DNA of 38,430 nt from Ruminococcus sp. GTDB taxonomy: Bacteria; Bacillota; Clostridia; Oscillospirales; Ruminococcaceae. Below, in pieces: positions 6,994 through 14,979 of this stretch (positions within the stretch are counted from its first letter, which is position 1; each line of letters starts with the position of its first letter). Both the position numbers and the translations under genes were made by a program. The notes under the pieces were generated by a model that did not search any database, had not been told where the DNA came from, and saw only the letters and a list, made by a program, of their open reading frames with translations. The stretch lies in the NCBI GenBank assembly GCA_019420505.1, contig JAHZHC010000022.1, positions 1 through 38,430 on the forward strand, read 5' to 3'.

Positions 6994-8130
6994 TTATTTG
7001 AATTTTTCTTTCAGCTTGTCAAAAAAAGTCTGTCTTTTCTGATAATTCTTTTCTCCTAATGATTCATCGAATTTGCTGATGATTTCTTTTTGTTCCTTTG
7101 TCAGATTCTTCGGAACTTCAATGCCAACTCTGACATAATGATCTCCTCTGCTCTTCTGATAAAGTCTTTGAACACCCTTTTCACGCAGTCTGAATACAGT
7201 TCCTGCCTGAGTGCCTTCAGGAATGTTATATTTAACTTTTCCGTCAATAGTCGGAACAATTATCTCACTGCCTAAAACCGCCTGTCCATAAGTAATAGGA
7301 ATATCAGTCCAGATATCAAAACCTTTTCTTTCAAAGATCGGATCAGGACGGACATTTACGAGAATGTGCAGATCACCGTTAGATCCGCCATTTAATCCGC
7401 AGTGTCCTCCTCCGGATACTCTCAATGTCTGACCGTCGTCAATACCGGCAGGAATCTCAATTTCCCTTGTGGATGCTTTTTTCACCATACCTTTTCCTGA
7501 ACAGGATTTACAAGGTGAATCTATGATCTTTCCCTTTCCGCCGCATTTGTTGCATCTTGCAGTCTGTGCAATGTTTCCGAAAGGTGTCCTTTGAGTAATG
7601 CGTACAGTTCCGCTGCCTCCGCAATCAGGACAAGTTTTAGGTGATGTGCCGGCCTGAGCGCCTGTTCCGTGACAATCTGAACACTGTTCCATTCTGTTAA
7701 GACGAACAGTTTTCTTTATCCCTTTGCATGCTTCCATGAAATCAATGTTGATTCTTGCTTCAATATCATCACCCTGCCGTGGAGCATTAGGATTAGACTG
7801 ACGTCCCCCTCCAAAGCCAAAACCTCCGAAGAAAGAATTCAATATGTCATCCATACCGCCAAAGCCGCCGAAACCTCCGCCTTGACCTGCACCAAAGTTA
7901 GGATCAACTCCCGCATGACCAAACTGATCATATTTAGATCTTTTATCAGGATCTGAAAGCACCTCATACGCTTCGTTTACTTCCTTGAACTTTGCCTCAC
8001 ACTCTTTATCATCAGGGTGCAGATCAGGATGATATTGCTTTGCCATTTTACGATAAGCTTTTTTCAGTTCATCATCAGAGGCACTCTTTGAAACACCAAG
8101 CACCTCGTAATAATCTCTTTTGTCTGCCAT
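6994..8130 (-). CDS. dnaJ: Chaperone protein DnaJ (Hsp40)
   Basis: DnaJ delivers clients to DnaK and stimulates its ATPase. All classical type I parts are present in order: the J domain at 1-70 with the HPD triad at residues 34-36, a Gly/Phe linker (75-112), four CxxCxGxG zinc motifs at 150-157, 167-174, 193-200 and 207-214, and the C-terminal substrate-binding domains. The length of 378 aa is standard. AAGGGAG precedes the ATG. It is the last gene of the heat-shock operon, 69 bp after dnaK, and a GC-rich hairpin occupies that gap. Confidence 0.98.
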   Translation of the reverse strand: MADKRDYYEVLGVSKSASDDELKKAYRKMAKQYHPDLHPDDKECEAKFKEVNEAYEVLSDPDKRSKYDQFGHAGVDPNFGAGQGGGFGGFGGMDDILNSFFGGFGFGGGRQSNPNAPRQGDDIEARINIDFMEACKGIKKTVRLNRMEQCSDCHGTGAQAGTSPKTCPDCGGSGTVRITQRTPFGNIAQTARCNKCGGKGKIIDSPCKSCSGKGMVKKASTREIEIPAGIDDGQTLRVSGGGHCGLNGGSNGDLHILVNVRPDPIFERKGFDIWTDIPITYGQAVLGSEIIVPTIDGKVKYNIPEGTQAGTVFRLREKGVQRLYQKSRGDHYVRVGIEVPKNLTKEQKEIISKFDESLGEKNYQKRQTFFDKLKEKFK

Positions 8131-8155
8131 AAAACTACTCCCTTATACAGCCTAA

Positions 8156-8181
8156 CCGCAGAGCTAAAAATAACTCTGCGG
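8156..8181 (-). promoter_or_regulatory. Intercistronic hairpin between dnaK and dnaJ
   Basis: CCGCAGAG (8156-8163) and CTCTGCGG (8174-8181) form a perfect GC-rich 8-bp stem with a 10-nt loop. No T-run follows, so it is more likely a processing or stability element than a full terminator. Confidence 0.5.
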
Positions 8182-8199
8182 CCGGGACAATATCAAATT

Positions 8200-10062
8200 T
8201 TATTCAGCGTCTGTAAACTCAGCGTCAATTACATCATCTCCGCCGTTAGCGTTCTGACCTGCTGAAGCTCCTCCGCCCATGTTGTTAGGATCAAAGCCCT
8301 GACCGCCGGCAGCCTGCTGAGCCTGTGCTGCCTGCTGATATACATTAGTTGCAATCTTCTGGAAAGTTTCCTCAAGATCTTTGTGCTTAGCCTTGATATC
8401 TTCAAGATCTGTTCCCTTAAGCGCTTCTTTAAGAGCGTCGATCTTTGTCTGACACTGGCTCTTTTCATCAGCAGAAACCTTATCACCAAACTCGCCTAAA
8501 GCCTTTTCAGCCTGGAAAGCAAGCTGATCAGCGTTATTTCTTGTATCAACTTCTTCTTTTTTCTTAGCGTCTTCTGCTGCAAATGCTTCAGCTTCCTTAA
8601 CTGCTTTATCAATATCGTCCTTAGACATATTGGTTGAAGAAGTAATAGTGATGTTCTGCTCTTTGCCTGTACCCAGATCCTTAGCAGATACATGAACAAT
8701 TCCGTTTGCGTCAATATCAAATGTTACTTCAATCTGAGGGATTCCTCTCGGAGCAGGAGCAATTCCATCAAGACGGAACATACCAAGCTGCTTATTATCC
8801 TTTGCAAACTCACGCTCACCCTGGAGTACATTAATATCTACTGCTGACTGATTATCTGCTGCTGTTGAGAATATCTGTGATTTTTTTGTTGGAATTGTAG
8901 TATTTCTTTCAATTATCTTTGTGCAAACTCCGCCCATTGTTTCAAGACCGAGTGACAACGGAGTAACGTCAAGAAGAAGCAAACCGTCCTTAACATCTCC
9001 TCCGAGAACTCCGCCCTGATATGCAGCTCCCAATGCTACGCATTCGTCAGGGTTAATTCCCTTAAACGGATCTTTGCCGATAAAGTTCTTTACAGCTTCC
9101 TGAACAGCAGGAATTCTTGAAGAACCGCCCACCATGAGAACCTTGTTCAAATCGCTTGTTGAAAGACCGCTGTCAGAAAGTGCCTGACGTACAGGTCCCA
9201 TTGTAGCTTCAACAAGGTCGGAAGTCATCTCATTGAATTTTGCCTGAGTAAGTGTAAGCTCAAGGTGCTTAGGTCCTGTTGCATCTGCTGTAATAAACGG
9301 CAGGCTGATTGTTGAAGACGGAGTTGATGAAAGCTCGATCTTTGTCTTTTCAGCAACTTCCTTAAGTCTCTGCATAGCCATCTTATCATTTGAAAGATCT
9401 ACGCCCTCAGATTTTTTGAATTCCTCAACCATCCAGTTGATGATTCTCTGGTCAAAATCATCTCCGCCGAGACGGTTGTTACCTGCTGTAGCAAGAACTT
9501 CAGTTACGCCGTCGCCCATTTCAATAATTGAAACGTCAAATGTACCGCCGCCAAGGTCATAAACCATAACCTTCTGATCTTCTTCCTTATCAATACCATA
9601 AGAAAGTGCAGCGGCTGTCGGCTCATTTATAATTCTTTTAACATTAAGACCTGCGATCTGACCGGCATCTTTAGTTGCCTGTCTTTGTGCATCGGTGAAA
9701 TATGCCGGAACTGTAATTACAGCTTCTGTTACAGTTTCTCCGAGATAGCTTTCAGCGTCAGATTTCAACTTCTGAAGAATCATAGCTGAAATTTCCTGCG
9801 GTGTATAATCTTTTCCGCCCATTTTCGCTTTATAATCAGAACCCATATGTCTTTTGATTGAAATTACTGTGTTATCAAAGTTTGTAACAGCCTGTCTTTT
9901 TGCAACCTGACCAACAAGTCTGTCACCGTTCTTTGAAACTCCTACAACTGAAGGTGTTGTTCTTGCACCTTCACTGTTAGGAATAACTACGGCTTCGCCG
10001 CCCTCCATAACTGCTACGCATGAATTTGTTGTTCCCAAATCAATACCAATAATTTTGCTCAT
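8200..10062 (-). CDS. dnaK: Chaperone protein DnaK (Hsp70)
   Basis: DnaK is the ATP-dependent Hsp70 that folds and holds client proteins with DnaJ and GrpE. The actin-like ATPase domain starts with the phosphate-1 motif DLGTTNSCVAV (8-18) and contains the characteristic VITVPAYFTDAQRQAT and IINEPTAAALSYG segments. The substrate-binding domain and helical lid follow, and the tail ends in a Gly/Asn-rich linker and DDVIDAEFTDAE, typical of bacterial DnaK. It is 620 aa and complete. The ribosome binding site AAAGGAAG is placed well before the ATG. It lies between grpE (69 bp upstream) and dnaJ. Confidence 0.99.
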   Translation of the reverse strand: MSKIIGIDLGTTNSCVAVMEGGEAVVIPNSEGARTTPSVVGVSKNGDRLVGQVAKRQAVTNFDNTVISIKRHMGSDYKAKMGGKDYTPQEISAMILQKLKSDAESYLGETVTEAVITVPAYFTDAQRQATKDAGQIAGLNVKRIINEPTAAALSYGIDKEEDQKVMVYDLGGGTFDVSIIEMGDGVTEVLATAGNNRLGGDDFDQRIINWMVEEFKKSEGVDLSNDKMAMQRLKEVAEKTKIELSSTPSSTISLPFITADATGPKHLELTLTQAKFNEMTSDLVEATMGPVRQALSDSGLSTSDLNKVLMVGGSSRIPAVQEAVKNFIGKDPFKGINPDECVALGAAYQGGVLGGDVKDGLLLLDVTPLSLGLETMGGVCTKIIERNTTIPTKKSQIFSTAADNQSAVDINVLQGEREFAKDNKQLGMFRLDGIAPAPRGIPQIEVTFDIDANGIVHVSAKDLGTGKEQNITITSSTNMSKDDIDKAVKEAEAFAAEDAKKKEEVDTRNNADQLAFQAEKALGEFGDKVSADEKSQCQTKIDALKEALKGTDLEDIKAKHKDLEETFQKIATNVYQQAAQAQQAAGGQGFDPNNMGGGASAGQNANGGDDVIDAEFTDAE

Positions 10063-10131
10063 AAGTCATTCTTCCTTTCAATTATCTTAGAATCTTTGAT
10101 ACTTTGTATTTTTTGAATTAATTGCAAATTG

Positions 10132-10695
10132 CTATGGGTTTGCTACGACTACCATAGCATATCTGATAACCTTATCTCCGATTTTATAACCCTTCTGGAA
10201 AGTCTGTGCAACCACATTCTCGCCGAGTTCAGGATCTTCAATCTGATTAACTGCATTTGCAATATTCGGATCAAAAGTTTCGCCTGTAGGATCAATAATT
10301 TCTACATTAAGCTTTTTAAGCGTTTCTTTGAACTGGTTGAAAATCATTTCAACTCCTGCCTTATAGCCTTCATCTGTGGTTTCGGTTTCCAATGCTCTTT
10401 CAAAATTATCAAACACAGGGAGAATTTCACCGATTATATTTCCTGTTGCCGAAGCGGTAATTTCTAAACGTTCTTTAGCTGAACGTTTTCTGAAATTGTC
10501 ATATTCAGCCATAAGCCTCAGATATTTATCTTGTGATTCTTTAAGTTGTTCGTTTAACTTTTCCTCTTCTGTTTTTTCCTTACTTTGTTCTTCTTTCTGT
10601 ACATCTTTTGTTTCTTCGGAATTGGATTCTTTTATTTCTTCGTTATCCGCCTCCTCAGACTGATTACATACGTCTTTCTGATTTTCGTTATCCAT
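10132..10695 (-). CDS. grpE: Nucleotide exchange factor GrpE
   Basis: GrpE releases ADP from DnaK. The first roughly 55 residues are highly acidic and charged. A long coiled-coil helix follows (KLNEQLKESQDKYLRLMAEY), then the conserved DNFRKRSAKE stretch and the C-terminal beta-domain with VMVVVANP-like ending (YAMVVVANP). I start it at the ATG at 10695 (187 aa), preceded by AAAGGCGGG. A longer in-frame extension to 10806 would lie inside hrcA and lacks a ribosome binding site. The gene starts 19 bp after the hrcA stop, consistent with one transcript. Confidence 0.96.
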   Translation of the reverse strand: MDNENQKDVCNQSEEADNEEIKESNSEETKDVQKEEQSKEKTEEEKLNEQLKESQDKYLRLMAEYDNFRKRSAKERLEITASATGNIIGEILPVFDNFERALETETTDEGYKAGVEMIFNQFKETLKKLNVEIIDPTGETFDPNIANAVNQIEDPELGENVVAQTFQKGYKIGDKVIRYAMVVVANP

Positions 10696-10714
10696 TTGTT
10701 TGTTCCCGCCTTTC

Positions 10715-11731
10715 CTAATCTTCATCATCCATGTCCCTTTCTGACAGCAAGTCGGTAATACGCTGGGTAAAGTACTCCAAATAAGGAATAAACTTTGCAT
10801 AGTCAAGCCTCATAGGACCTATAAGACCAAGTGCACCAACATTTCTGCCTCCCTTAGAAAAAGGTGCGGTAATAATTGATGAATTGTGAATGACAAAGCT
10901 GTCTTGTTCGGGAGAAAACATAACCTGAAGTCCGCTGAAGGTGTCATCGATAAACTTCATTATCTCCCTTTTATTATCAAGGAAACTAATTATCTCATTC
11001 TGATTGAAGTCTTTACAGGTAAGAAGATTCTTCTCACCCTTGACCATTATATCCTGAGCAACAAGTTCCTTTGAAAGCTGTAATATTTCCGAAACCAACG
11101 GCGAAAGCGACATCATATATGTTCCTAATGCCGTTTTTATATTGTCGAACAGATCATCTGAAATGTCTTCAAGAGCCAATCCCTGTAGATTAGTCTGCAT
11201 AAAGTTATCAAAAAACTCAAGCTGTTCATTGGTTAAATCAAACTCAAGCCTGCAAACCTTATTCTTAATAGTACCATTTGATGTTATCATTAAAATAACA
11301 TACATACGTTTCCCCGTAGGAATAACTTCGACTTTTGAAATAAGTGAAAACCTTGGTGAAGAATTTGCTACAACAGTTGCACACTGAGTAAGCTCTGCTA
11401 ATGCCATAGAAGCTGATTGAACCAATTCATCTTCAGTAACTGCTGTTTCAGGTATCATGGAATCAAGATACTTTTTCTCTTCTTCAGACAGTTGATTATG
11501 TTCCATAAGTGAATCAACATAAAGACGATAGCCATTATAAGTCGGAATCCTCCCTGCCGAAGTATGCGGCTGTTCGAGATATCCCTGTTTCTCCAGCTCT
11601 GCCATTTCATTTCTTATCGTTGCAGAAGACGCTTTCACATGCTTCATAACTGTTTTTGAACCGACCGGCTCTCCTGTCACGATATACTCATCGACAACGG
11701 CAAAAAGTATTTTTATTTTTCGGCTATCCAT
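10715..11731 (-). CDS. hrcA: Heat-inducible transcription repressor HrcA
   Basis: HrcA binds CIRCE operators and represses class I heat-shock genes, with GroEL as its activity partner. The N-terminal winged helix contains the family signature EPVGSKTV and SSATIRNEMAELEKQGYLEQPHTS (written here as two adjoining parts, SSATIRNEMAEL and EKQGYLEQPHTS), followed by AGRIPTYNGYRLYVDSLM. The GAF-like core and C-terminal dimerisation region are intact, and 338 aa is normal. AGGTGAG precedes the ATG. It is the first gene of the operon, directly behind a CIRCE, so it should repress itself along with grpE, dnaK and dnaJ. Confidence 0.98.
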   Translation of the reverse strand: MDSRKIKILFAVVDEYIVTGEPVGSKTVMKHVKASSATIRNEMAELEKQGYLEQPHTSAGRIPTYNGYRLYVDSLMEHNQLSEEEKKYLDSMIPETAVTEDELVQSASMALAELTQCATVVANSSPRFSLISKVEVIPTGKRMYVILMITSNGTIKNKVCRLEFDLTNEQLEFFDNFMQTNLQGLALEDISDDLFDNIKTALGTYMMSLSPLVSEILQLSKELVAQDIMVKGEKNLLTCKDFNQNEIISFLDNKREIMKFIDDTFSGLQVMFSPEQDSFVIHNSSIITAPFSKGGRNVGALGLIGPMRLDYAKFIPYLEYFTQRITDLLSERDMDDED

Positions 11732-11749
11732 TTACTCACCTGCCTCTGT

Positions 11750-11776
11750 TTAGCACTTGAACATTTCGAGTGTTAG
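11750..11776 (-). promoter_or_regulatory. Degenerate second CIRCE overlapping the first
   Basis: TTAGCACTT (11750-11758), a 9-bp spacer, then GAGTGTTAG (11768-11776) fits the 9-9-9 CIRCE layout with three mismatches in total. It shares bases 11773-11776 with the perfect CIRCE. Confidence 0.5.
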
Positions 11777-11799
11777 CACTCGTTTCTCTTGAGTGCTAA
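11773..11799 (-). promoter_or_regulatory. CIRCE operator (HrcA binding site)
   Basis: TTAGCACTC (11773-11781), 9 bp, then GAGTGCTAA (11791-11799) is a perfect match to the CIRCE consensus. It begins a few bases downstream of the -10 element, at the predicted transcription start of hrcA. Confidence 0.97.
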
Positions 11800-11803
11800 T
11801 TAT

Positions 11804-11832
11804 AGTTTAAACCTTTTATAGAAAATTGTCAA
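11804..11832 (-). promoter_or_regulatory. SigA-type promoter of the hrcA operon
   Basis: On the minus strand TTGACA (11827-11832) and TAAACT (11804-11809) are separated by 17 bp, directly upstream of the CIRCE. Confidence 0.8.
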
Positions 11833-12015
11833 GAGGTTTTTTATATTTTTTTCACTAAATTTTAAAAATATTTTACCCTGTTTTTTGTATAAAGATACAC
11901 TTTTCATTTTGTAATAAATAATACATACGAAAATAATATTTTGTTTATTAGTTTTAACAAATTAATAAAACAAAAATATATGCCCGCATTTTTATAGTCG
12001 CTTTTGCACAAATTA

Positions 12016-12052
12016 GTTACAAATTGATTACAACTGTTACAACAAGGATACA
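12016..12052 (+). promoter_or_regulatory. Two WalR-type direct repeats upstream of the NlpC/P60 gene
   Basis: On the minus strand the WalR/YycF consensus TGTWAH-N5-TGTWAH is matched exactly at 12016-12032 and with one mismatch at 12036-12052. On the plus strand these read GTTACA-N5-ATTACA and GTTACA-N5-GATACA. They end about 38 bp upstream of the predicted -10. Confidence 0.5.
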
Positions 12053-12089
12053 AAATTCTTTTAAAAGTGTATTAAACAGCAGCAAAATA

Positions 12090-12098
12090 TGATAAAAT
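12090..12098 (+). promoter_or_regulatory. Extended -10 promoter of the NlpC/P60 gene
   Basis: TGaTAAAAT is an extended -10 element. The -35 position (12070-12075) is a poor match to consensus, which would suit a promoter that needs an activator. Confidence 0.45.
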
Positions 12099-12168
12099 GG
12101 TAACAGTGAAAAATATAAATCAATAAATCAGCAAACAATTTAATTCATAATTAAAATATACCGAAAGG

Positions 12169-13212
12169 ATGATTTTTATTTTATTAAAAAAAGTAATTGC
12201 AGCAATTTTAGTAAGTGCTTCAATTTTAACTAATGCAGCAGGATATCTTCACCCAGAACAGACTGTTAATGAACAAAATACATTTTCAATAGGCGCCGAA
12301 GCTTCAAGTAATTCAATAAAAAAGCCTCAGGTTTCTATAAGAAATGCTTTTGCGGATAAAATCGAACTGACAGTTAAAAATCTTTCACAATATAAATCAA
12401 GCACTACATTTAACGTATATGTTAATAATAAAATCACGATGAAAAATGTAAAATACACATCAATAAAAAATAATTCCGGTTTTATTAGTATTTATAAAAG
12501 TGACAAAACTAACCTCAAAGCAAATACCAATTATAATATTAAGATCTATGCCGTATATAACAAAAATAATTCAGGTTACTCAAACACTGTAAAAGCTAAA
12601 ACAGCCAAGGCCTCTTATTATTGTATAAAATCCGGAGCACCCATTTATACTTTGAAAAATTCTAAAATGGTAAAAAACACAAAAGCTTCTTCACTCATAA
12701 ACATTAAAGGTACTTTTTCGACGGATAAAGGTGCTGCAATAGCAGGTAAAAACTCCGATACCTATAAGGGTACATACGTAAAAATATTAGAGGGTAAATT
12801 CAAAGGAAAATATGTTAAATTCAGCGACGGTAAAGTTAACAGAATATCTGAGGACGAATATAAAAGAAGAGTTGTTTCATCATATGCTGAAAGTATGAAC
12901 GGCGGAAGATATGTATGGGGCGGCTCAAGCTATAAAGCTACTGACTGTTCAGGTCTTACTATGCTTTCATACAAACAGATCGGAGTTAATCTGCCGCATA
13001 GTTCGGGAGGTCAGGCAAAGGCAGGAAAATCCGTGAGCAGAAATAACATGAAAGCCGGAGATATACTTATTCTTAACGGCGGAGGGCATGTTGCTATGTA
13101 TATCGGAAACAATAAAATTGTTCATGCAATGAATTCATATGATGGCATAAAAGTACAGCATGTTTCAAATTTGCAATACTATACAGTAAACAGCGTACGA
13201 AGGATAATATAA
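12169..13212 (+). CDS. Secreted NlpC/P60 family peptidoglycan endopeptidase
   Basis: This is an extracellular cysteine peptidase of the kind that cleaves cell-wall stem peptides. A signal peptide covers about residues 1-25 (KKVIAAILVSASILTNAAG). A fibronectin type III-like or similar beta domain follows at about 52-146, a short SH3-like/linker region at 150-225, and the NlpC/P60 domain from about 235 to the end. The catalytic set is visible: Cys260 in ATDCSGLT, His307 in GGGHVAMYIG and His319 in KIVHAMN. The protein is lysine-rich outside the catalytic domain, as wall-binding proteins often are. The ATG at 12169 lies inside the ribosome binding site GAAAGGATG. An in-frame ATT at 12178 has better spacing, so the true start may be non-standard. 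Confidence 0.92.
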   Translation: MIFILLKKVIAAILVSASILTNAAGYLHPEQTVNEQNTFSIGAEASSNSIKKPQVSIRNAFADKIELTVKNLSQYKSSTTFNVYVNNKITMKNVKYTSIKNNSGFISIYKSDKTNLKANTNYNIKIYAVYNKNNSGYSNTVKAKTAKASYYCIKSGAPIYTLKNSKMVKNTKASSLINIKGTFSTDKGAAIAGKNSDTYKGTYVKILEGKFKGKYVKFSDGKVNRISEDEYKRRVVSSYAESMNGGRYVWGGSSYKATDCSGLTMLSYKQIGVNLPHSSGGQAKAGKSVSRNNMKAGDILILNGGGHVAMYIGNNKIVHAMNSYDGIKVQHVSNLQYYTVNSVRRII

Positions 13213-13218
13213 TTTATG

Positions 13219-13249
13219 CAGGCGATTTATCAGTTTGATAAGTCGCCTG
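13219..13249 (+). terminator. Weak terminator or hairpin after the NlpC/P60 gene
   Basis: CAGGCGATTTATC pairs with GATAAGTCGCCTG with one internal mismatch. The bases after it (TTAAAATATTG) are a poor U-tract, so termination may be partial. Confidence 0.5.
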
Positions 13250-13260
13250 TTAAAATATTG

Positions 13261-13289
13261 TTGACTTTTTAATAAATATATGCCATAAT
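13261..13289 (+). promoter_or_regulatory. SigA-type promoter of the nucleotidyltransferase-cyclophilin pair
   Basis: TTGACT (13261-13266) and CATAAT (13284-13289) are separated by 17 bp, about 50 bp before the start codon. Confidence 0.7.
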
Positions 13290-13340
13290 AAAAGTATGTT
13301 AAACACAATTTTATTCTATTATAATTAAGGAGATATTATT

Positions 13341-14252
13341 ATGAAAGATTGTACTCTGGTTATTATGGCAGCAGGTATGGGTTCACGTTTCGGCGGTGGA
13401 ATAAAACAGCTTGCTCCGGTTGGACCCAATAATGAAATTATTATGGATTATTCTATATATGATGCGGTAAAAGCCGGTTTTAACAAGGTAGTTTTTATCA
13501 TAAGAAAAGATATTGAAGAAGCTTTTGCTGAAATGATCGGAAACCGCATTTCAAAATATGTGAATGTCAGCTATGTTTATCAGGAAACTGACGATGTACC
13601 TGAACAGTTCAAAAACATCGAAAGAACAAAGCCATGGGGAACAGGTCATGCTATTTTGTGCTGCAAAGGCGTAGTCAATGAACCTTTTGTTATCATTAAT
13701 GCCGATGATTATTACGGTTTTGAAGGCTTTAAAATTCTGTATGATTACCTTACTTCTGAACATAAAAGCGACAAGCTTGATCTCTCAATGGCAGCATTTA
13801 TCCTGAAAAATACTTTGAGCGATAACGGTACTGTTACAAGAGGCATCTGCGTTGCAGACGAAAATAATAAAGTTACCGATATTGAAGAAACATTTAATAT
13901 CATTCGTGAGGCTGACGGCAGAGTAATGGCAGATGACGGCGACGGCAGAAAGGAAGTCAGCGAAGACAGTCATGTTTCTATGAACATGTGGGGCTGCCCT
14001 CCTGAATTTCTTGATACTCTTGATAGTGAATTCAATGCTTTTCTTCAGGAAAACAGCAAGGATCTTAAGGCTGAATTTTTGCTTCCGACTATTATTGACA
14101 AGCTTATTAAAAACGGTGAGGCAGAATGTACTCTTCTGGAAAGCCGTGACAGATGGTTCGGCGTAACTTATGCAGAAGACAAAGCTACAGTTTGTGAATC
14201 AATTGCCAAGCTTATTTCGGACGGCGTATATCCGGCTAAATTATGGGATTAA
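13341..14252 (+). CDS. Nucleotidyltransferase family protein (sugar-1-phosphate type)
   Basis: The N-terminal nucleotide-binding motif MAAGMGSRFGGGIKQL (residues 9-24) matches the GxGxR...K signature of nucleotidyltransferases that make NDP-sugars. A metal-binding NADDYYG motif lies near residue 120. The fold is a Rossmann-like GT-A domain and the length is 303 aa. The sequence does not clearly match the GalU, RfbA or GlmU subtypes, so the sugar and the nucleotide are unknown. TAAGGAG precedes the ATG. It has its own promoter and is followed 26 bp later by the cyclophilin gene, probably cotranscribed. Confidence 0.88.
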   Translation: MKDCTLVIMAAGMGSRFGGGIKQLAPVGPNNEIIMDYSIYDAVKAGFNKVVFIIRKDIEEAFAEMIGNRISKYVNVSYVYQETDDVPEQFKNIERTKPWGTGHAILCCKGVVNEPFVIINADDYYGFEGFKILYDYLTSEHKSDKLDLSMAAFILKNTLSDNGTVTRGICVADENNKVTDIEETFNIIREADGRVMADDGDGRKEVSEDSHVSMNMWGCPPEFLDTLDSEFNAFLQENSKDLKAEFLLPTIIDKLIKNGEAECTLLESRDRWFGVTYAEDKATVCESIAKLISDGVYPAKLWD

Positions 14253-14278
14253 TTGAAATGATATAAGGAGATTTTCTT

Positions 14279-14749
14279 ATGGTAGTAATTGAAATGGAAA
14301 ACGGAAAGAAAATAAAAATTGAGCTTTATCCGGAGCATGCGCCGATCACGGTTGCAAATTTTGAAAAGCTTGTCAAAGAAGGTTTTTATGACGGACTTAT
14401 TTTCCACAGAGTTATAAAAGGATTTATGATTCAGGGCGGCTGTCCGGAAGGTACAGGAATGGGCGGTCCTAAGGAAAGAATCAAGGGTGAATTTCTCGCA
14501 AACGGTGTTCCTAATAACCTGAAACACACAAGAGGCGTAATTTCAATGGCTCGTTCTCAGATGCATGATTCCGCCGGTTCACAGTTCTTTATTATGCATA
14601 AAGACGCTCCTCACCTTGACGGGCAATATGCAGCTTTCGGAAAAGTTATAGAAGGAATGGACGCAGTTGACGAAATTGCTGAAGCTGAAGTAAATTATAT
14701 GGACAGACCTTTGGCTGATCAGGTTATGAAAAAAGTAACAATTGAATAG
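14279..14749 (+). CDS. Peptidyl-prolyl cis-trans isomerase, cyclophilin type
   Basis: This enzyme accelerates cis-trans isomerisation of Xaa-Pro bonds. The 156-aa single domain shows the cyclophilin core motifs FHRVIKGFMIQGG (residues about 42-54), then MARSQMHDSAGSQFFIM and HLDGQYAAFGKV. The catalytic Arg is in FHRV. The conserved Trp of eukaryotic cyclophilins is replaced, as in many bacterial forms. No signal peptide is present, so it is a cytosolic PpiB-like enzyme. It follows the nucleotidyltransferase gene with a 26-bp gap and its own AAGGAG site. Confidence 0.95.
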   Translation: MVVIEMENGKKIKIELYPEHAPITVANFEKLVKEGFYDGLIFHRVIKGFMIQGGCPEGTGMGGPKERIKGEFLANGVPNNLKHTRGVISMARSQMHDSAGSQFFIMHKDAPHLDGQYAAFGKVIEGMDAVDEIAEAEVNYMDRPLADQVMKKVTIE

Positions 14750-14757
14750 TTAAAAAT

Positions 14758-14803
14758 AAAAGCATGCTGAAACTTCTGCAAATACAGAAACAGCATGCTT
14801 TTT
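14758..14803. terminator. Terminator between the cyclophilin gene and the convergent 57-aa gene
   Basis: AAAAGCATGCTG (14758-14769) pairs with CAGCATGCTTTT (14791-14802), and an inner TTCTG/CAGAA pair adds to the stem. T-runs flank it on both strands, so it can serve both genes. Confidence 0.88.
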
Positions 14804-14805
14804 AA

Positions 14806-14979
14806 TTAATTCATCATCATGGATATGCCGTCCATAACATCACCGATGGCACGAATAGCCTTACCTGTTCTTGATTTAAGTCTTCTCTTGTCGCTTCTGC
14901 TGGCACTGGAAATTGCATATACTACTGCACCTGCTGTAAGTCCAACTGAAACGCCTTTCATAATTGAACCTTTATTCAC
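14806..14979 (-). CDS. Small membrane-associated hypothetical protein, 57 aa
   Basis: Reading the minus strand gives a 57-codon frame from a GTG at 14979 to a TAA at 14806. A strong ribosome binding site, GAGGGTGAG, lies about 5 nt upstream, and the frame ends at a shared terminator. Both points favour a real gene. The protein has a hydrophobic, glycine/alanine-rich segment (KGVSVGLTAGAVVYAISSA, residues 8-26), then a basic stretch with RRLKSRTGKAIRAIG, ending in GISMMMN. This layout resembles YtxH-like small membrane proteins, but I cannot assign it. The opposite-strand 60-codon frame over the same bases has no ribosome binding site and is its shadow. Confidence 0.7.
   Translation of the reverse strand: MNKGSIMKGVSVGLTAGAVVYAISSASRSDKRRLKSRTGKAIRAIGDVMDGISMMMN

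Larger units (their letters stand above)
11833..12168. other. AT-rich divergent spacer between hrcA and the NlpC/P60 gene
   Basis: No gene is visible in this 336-bp spacer. It holds the WalR-like repeats (12016-12052), an extended -10 (12090-12098) for the NlpC/P60 gene and its ribosome binding site. The rest (11833-12010) is A/T-rich with short A and T runs and no clear motif. Confidence 0.6.

Noticed and set aside
10129..10467. Plus-strand 112-codon frame opposite grpE
   Set aside because: Antisense shadow of grpE without a ribosome binding site.
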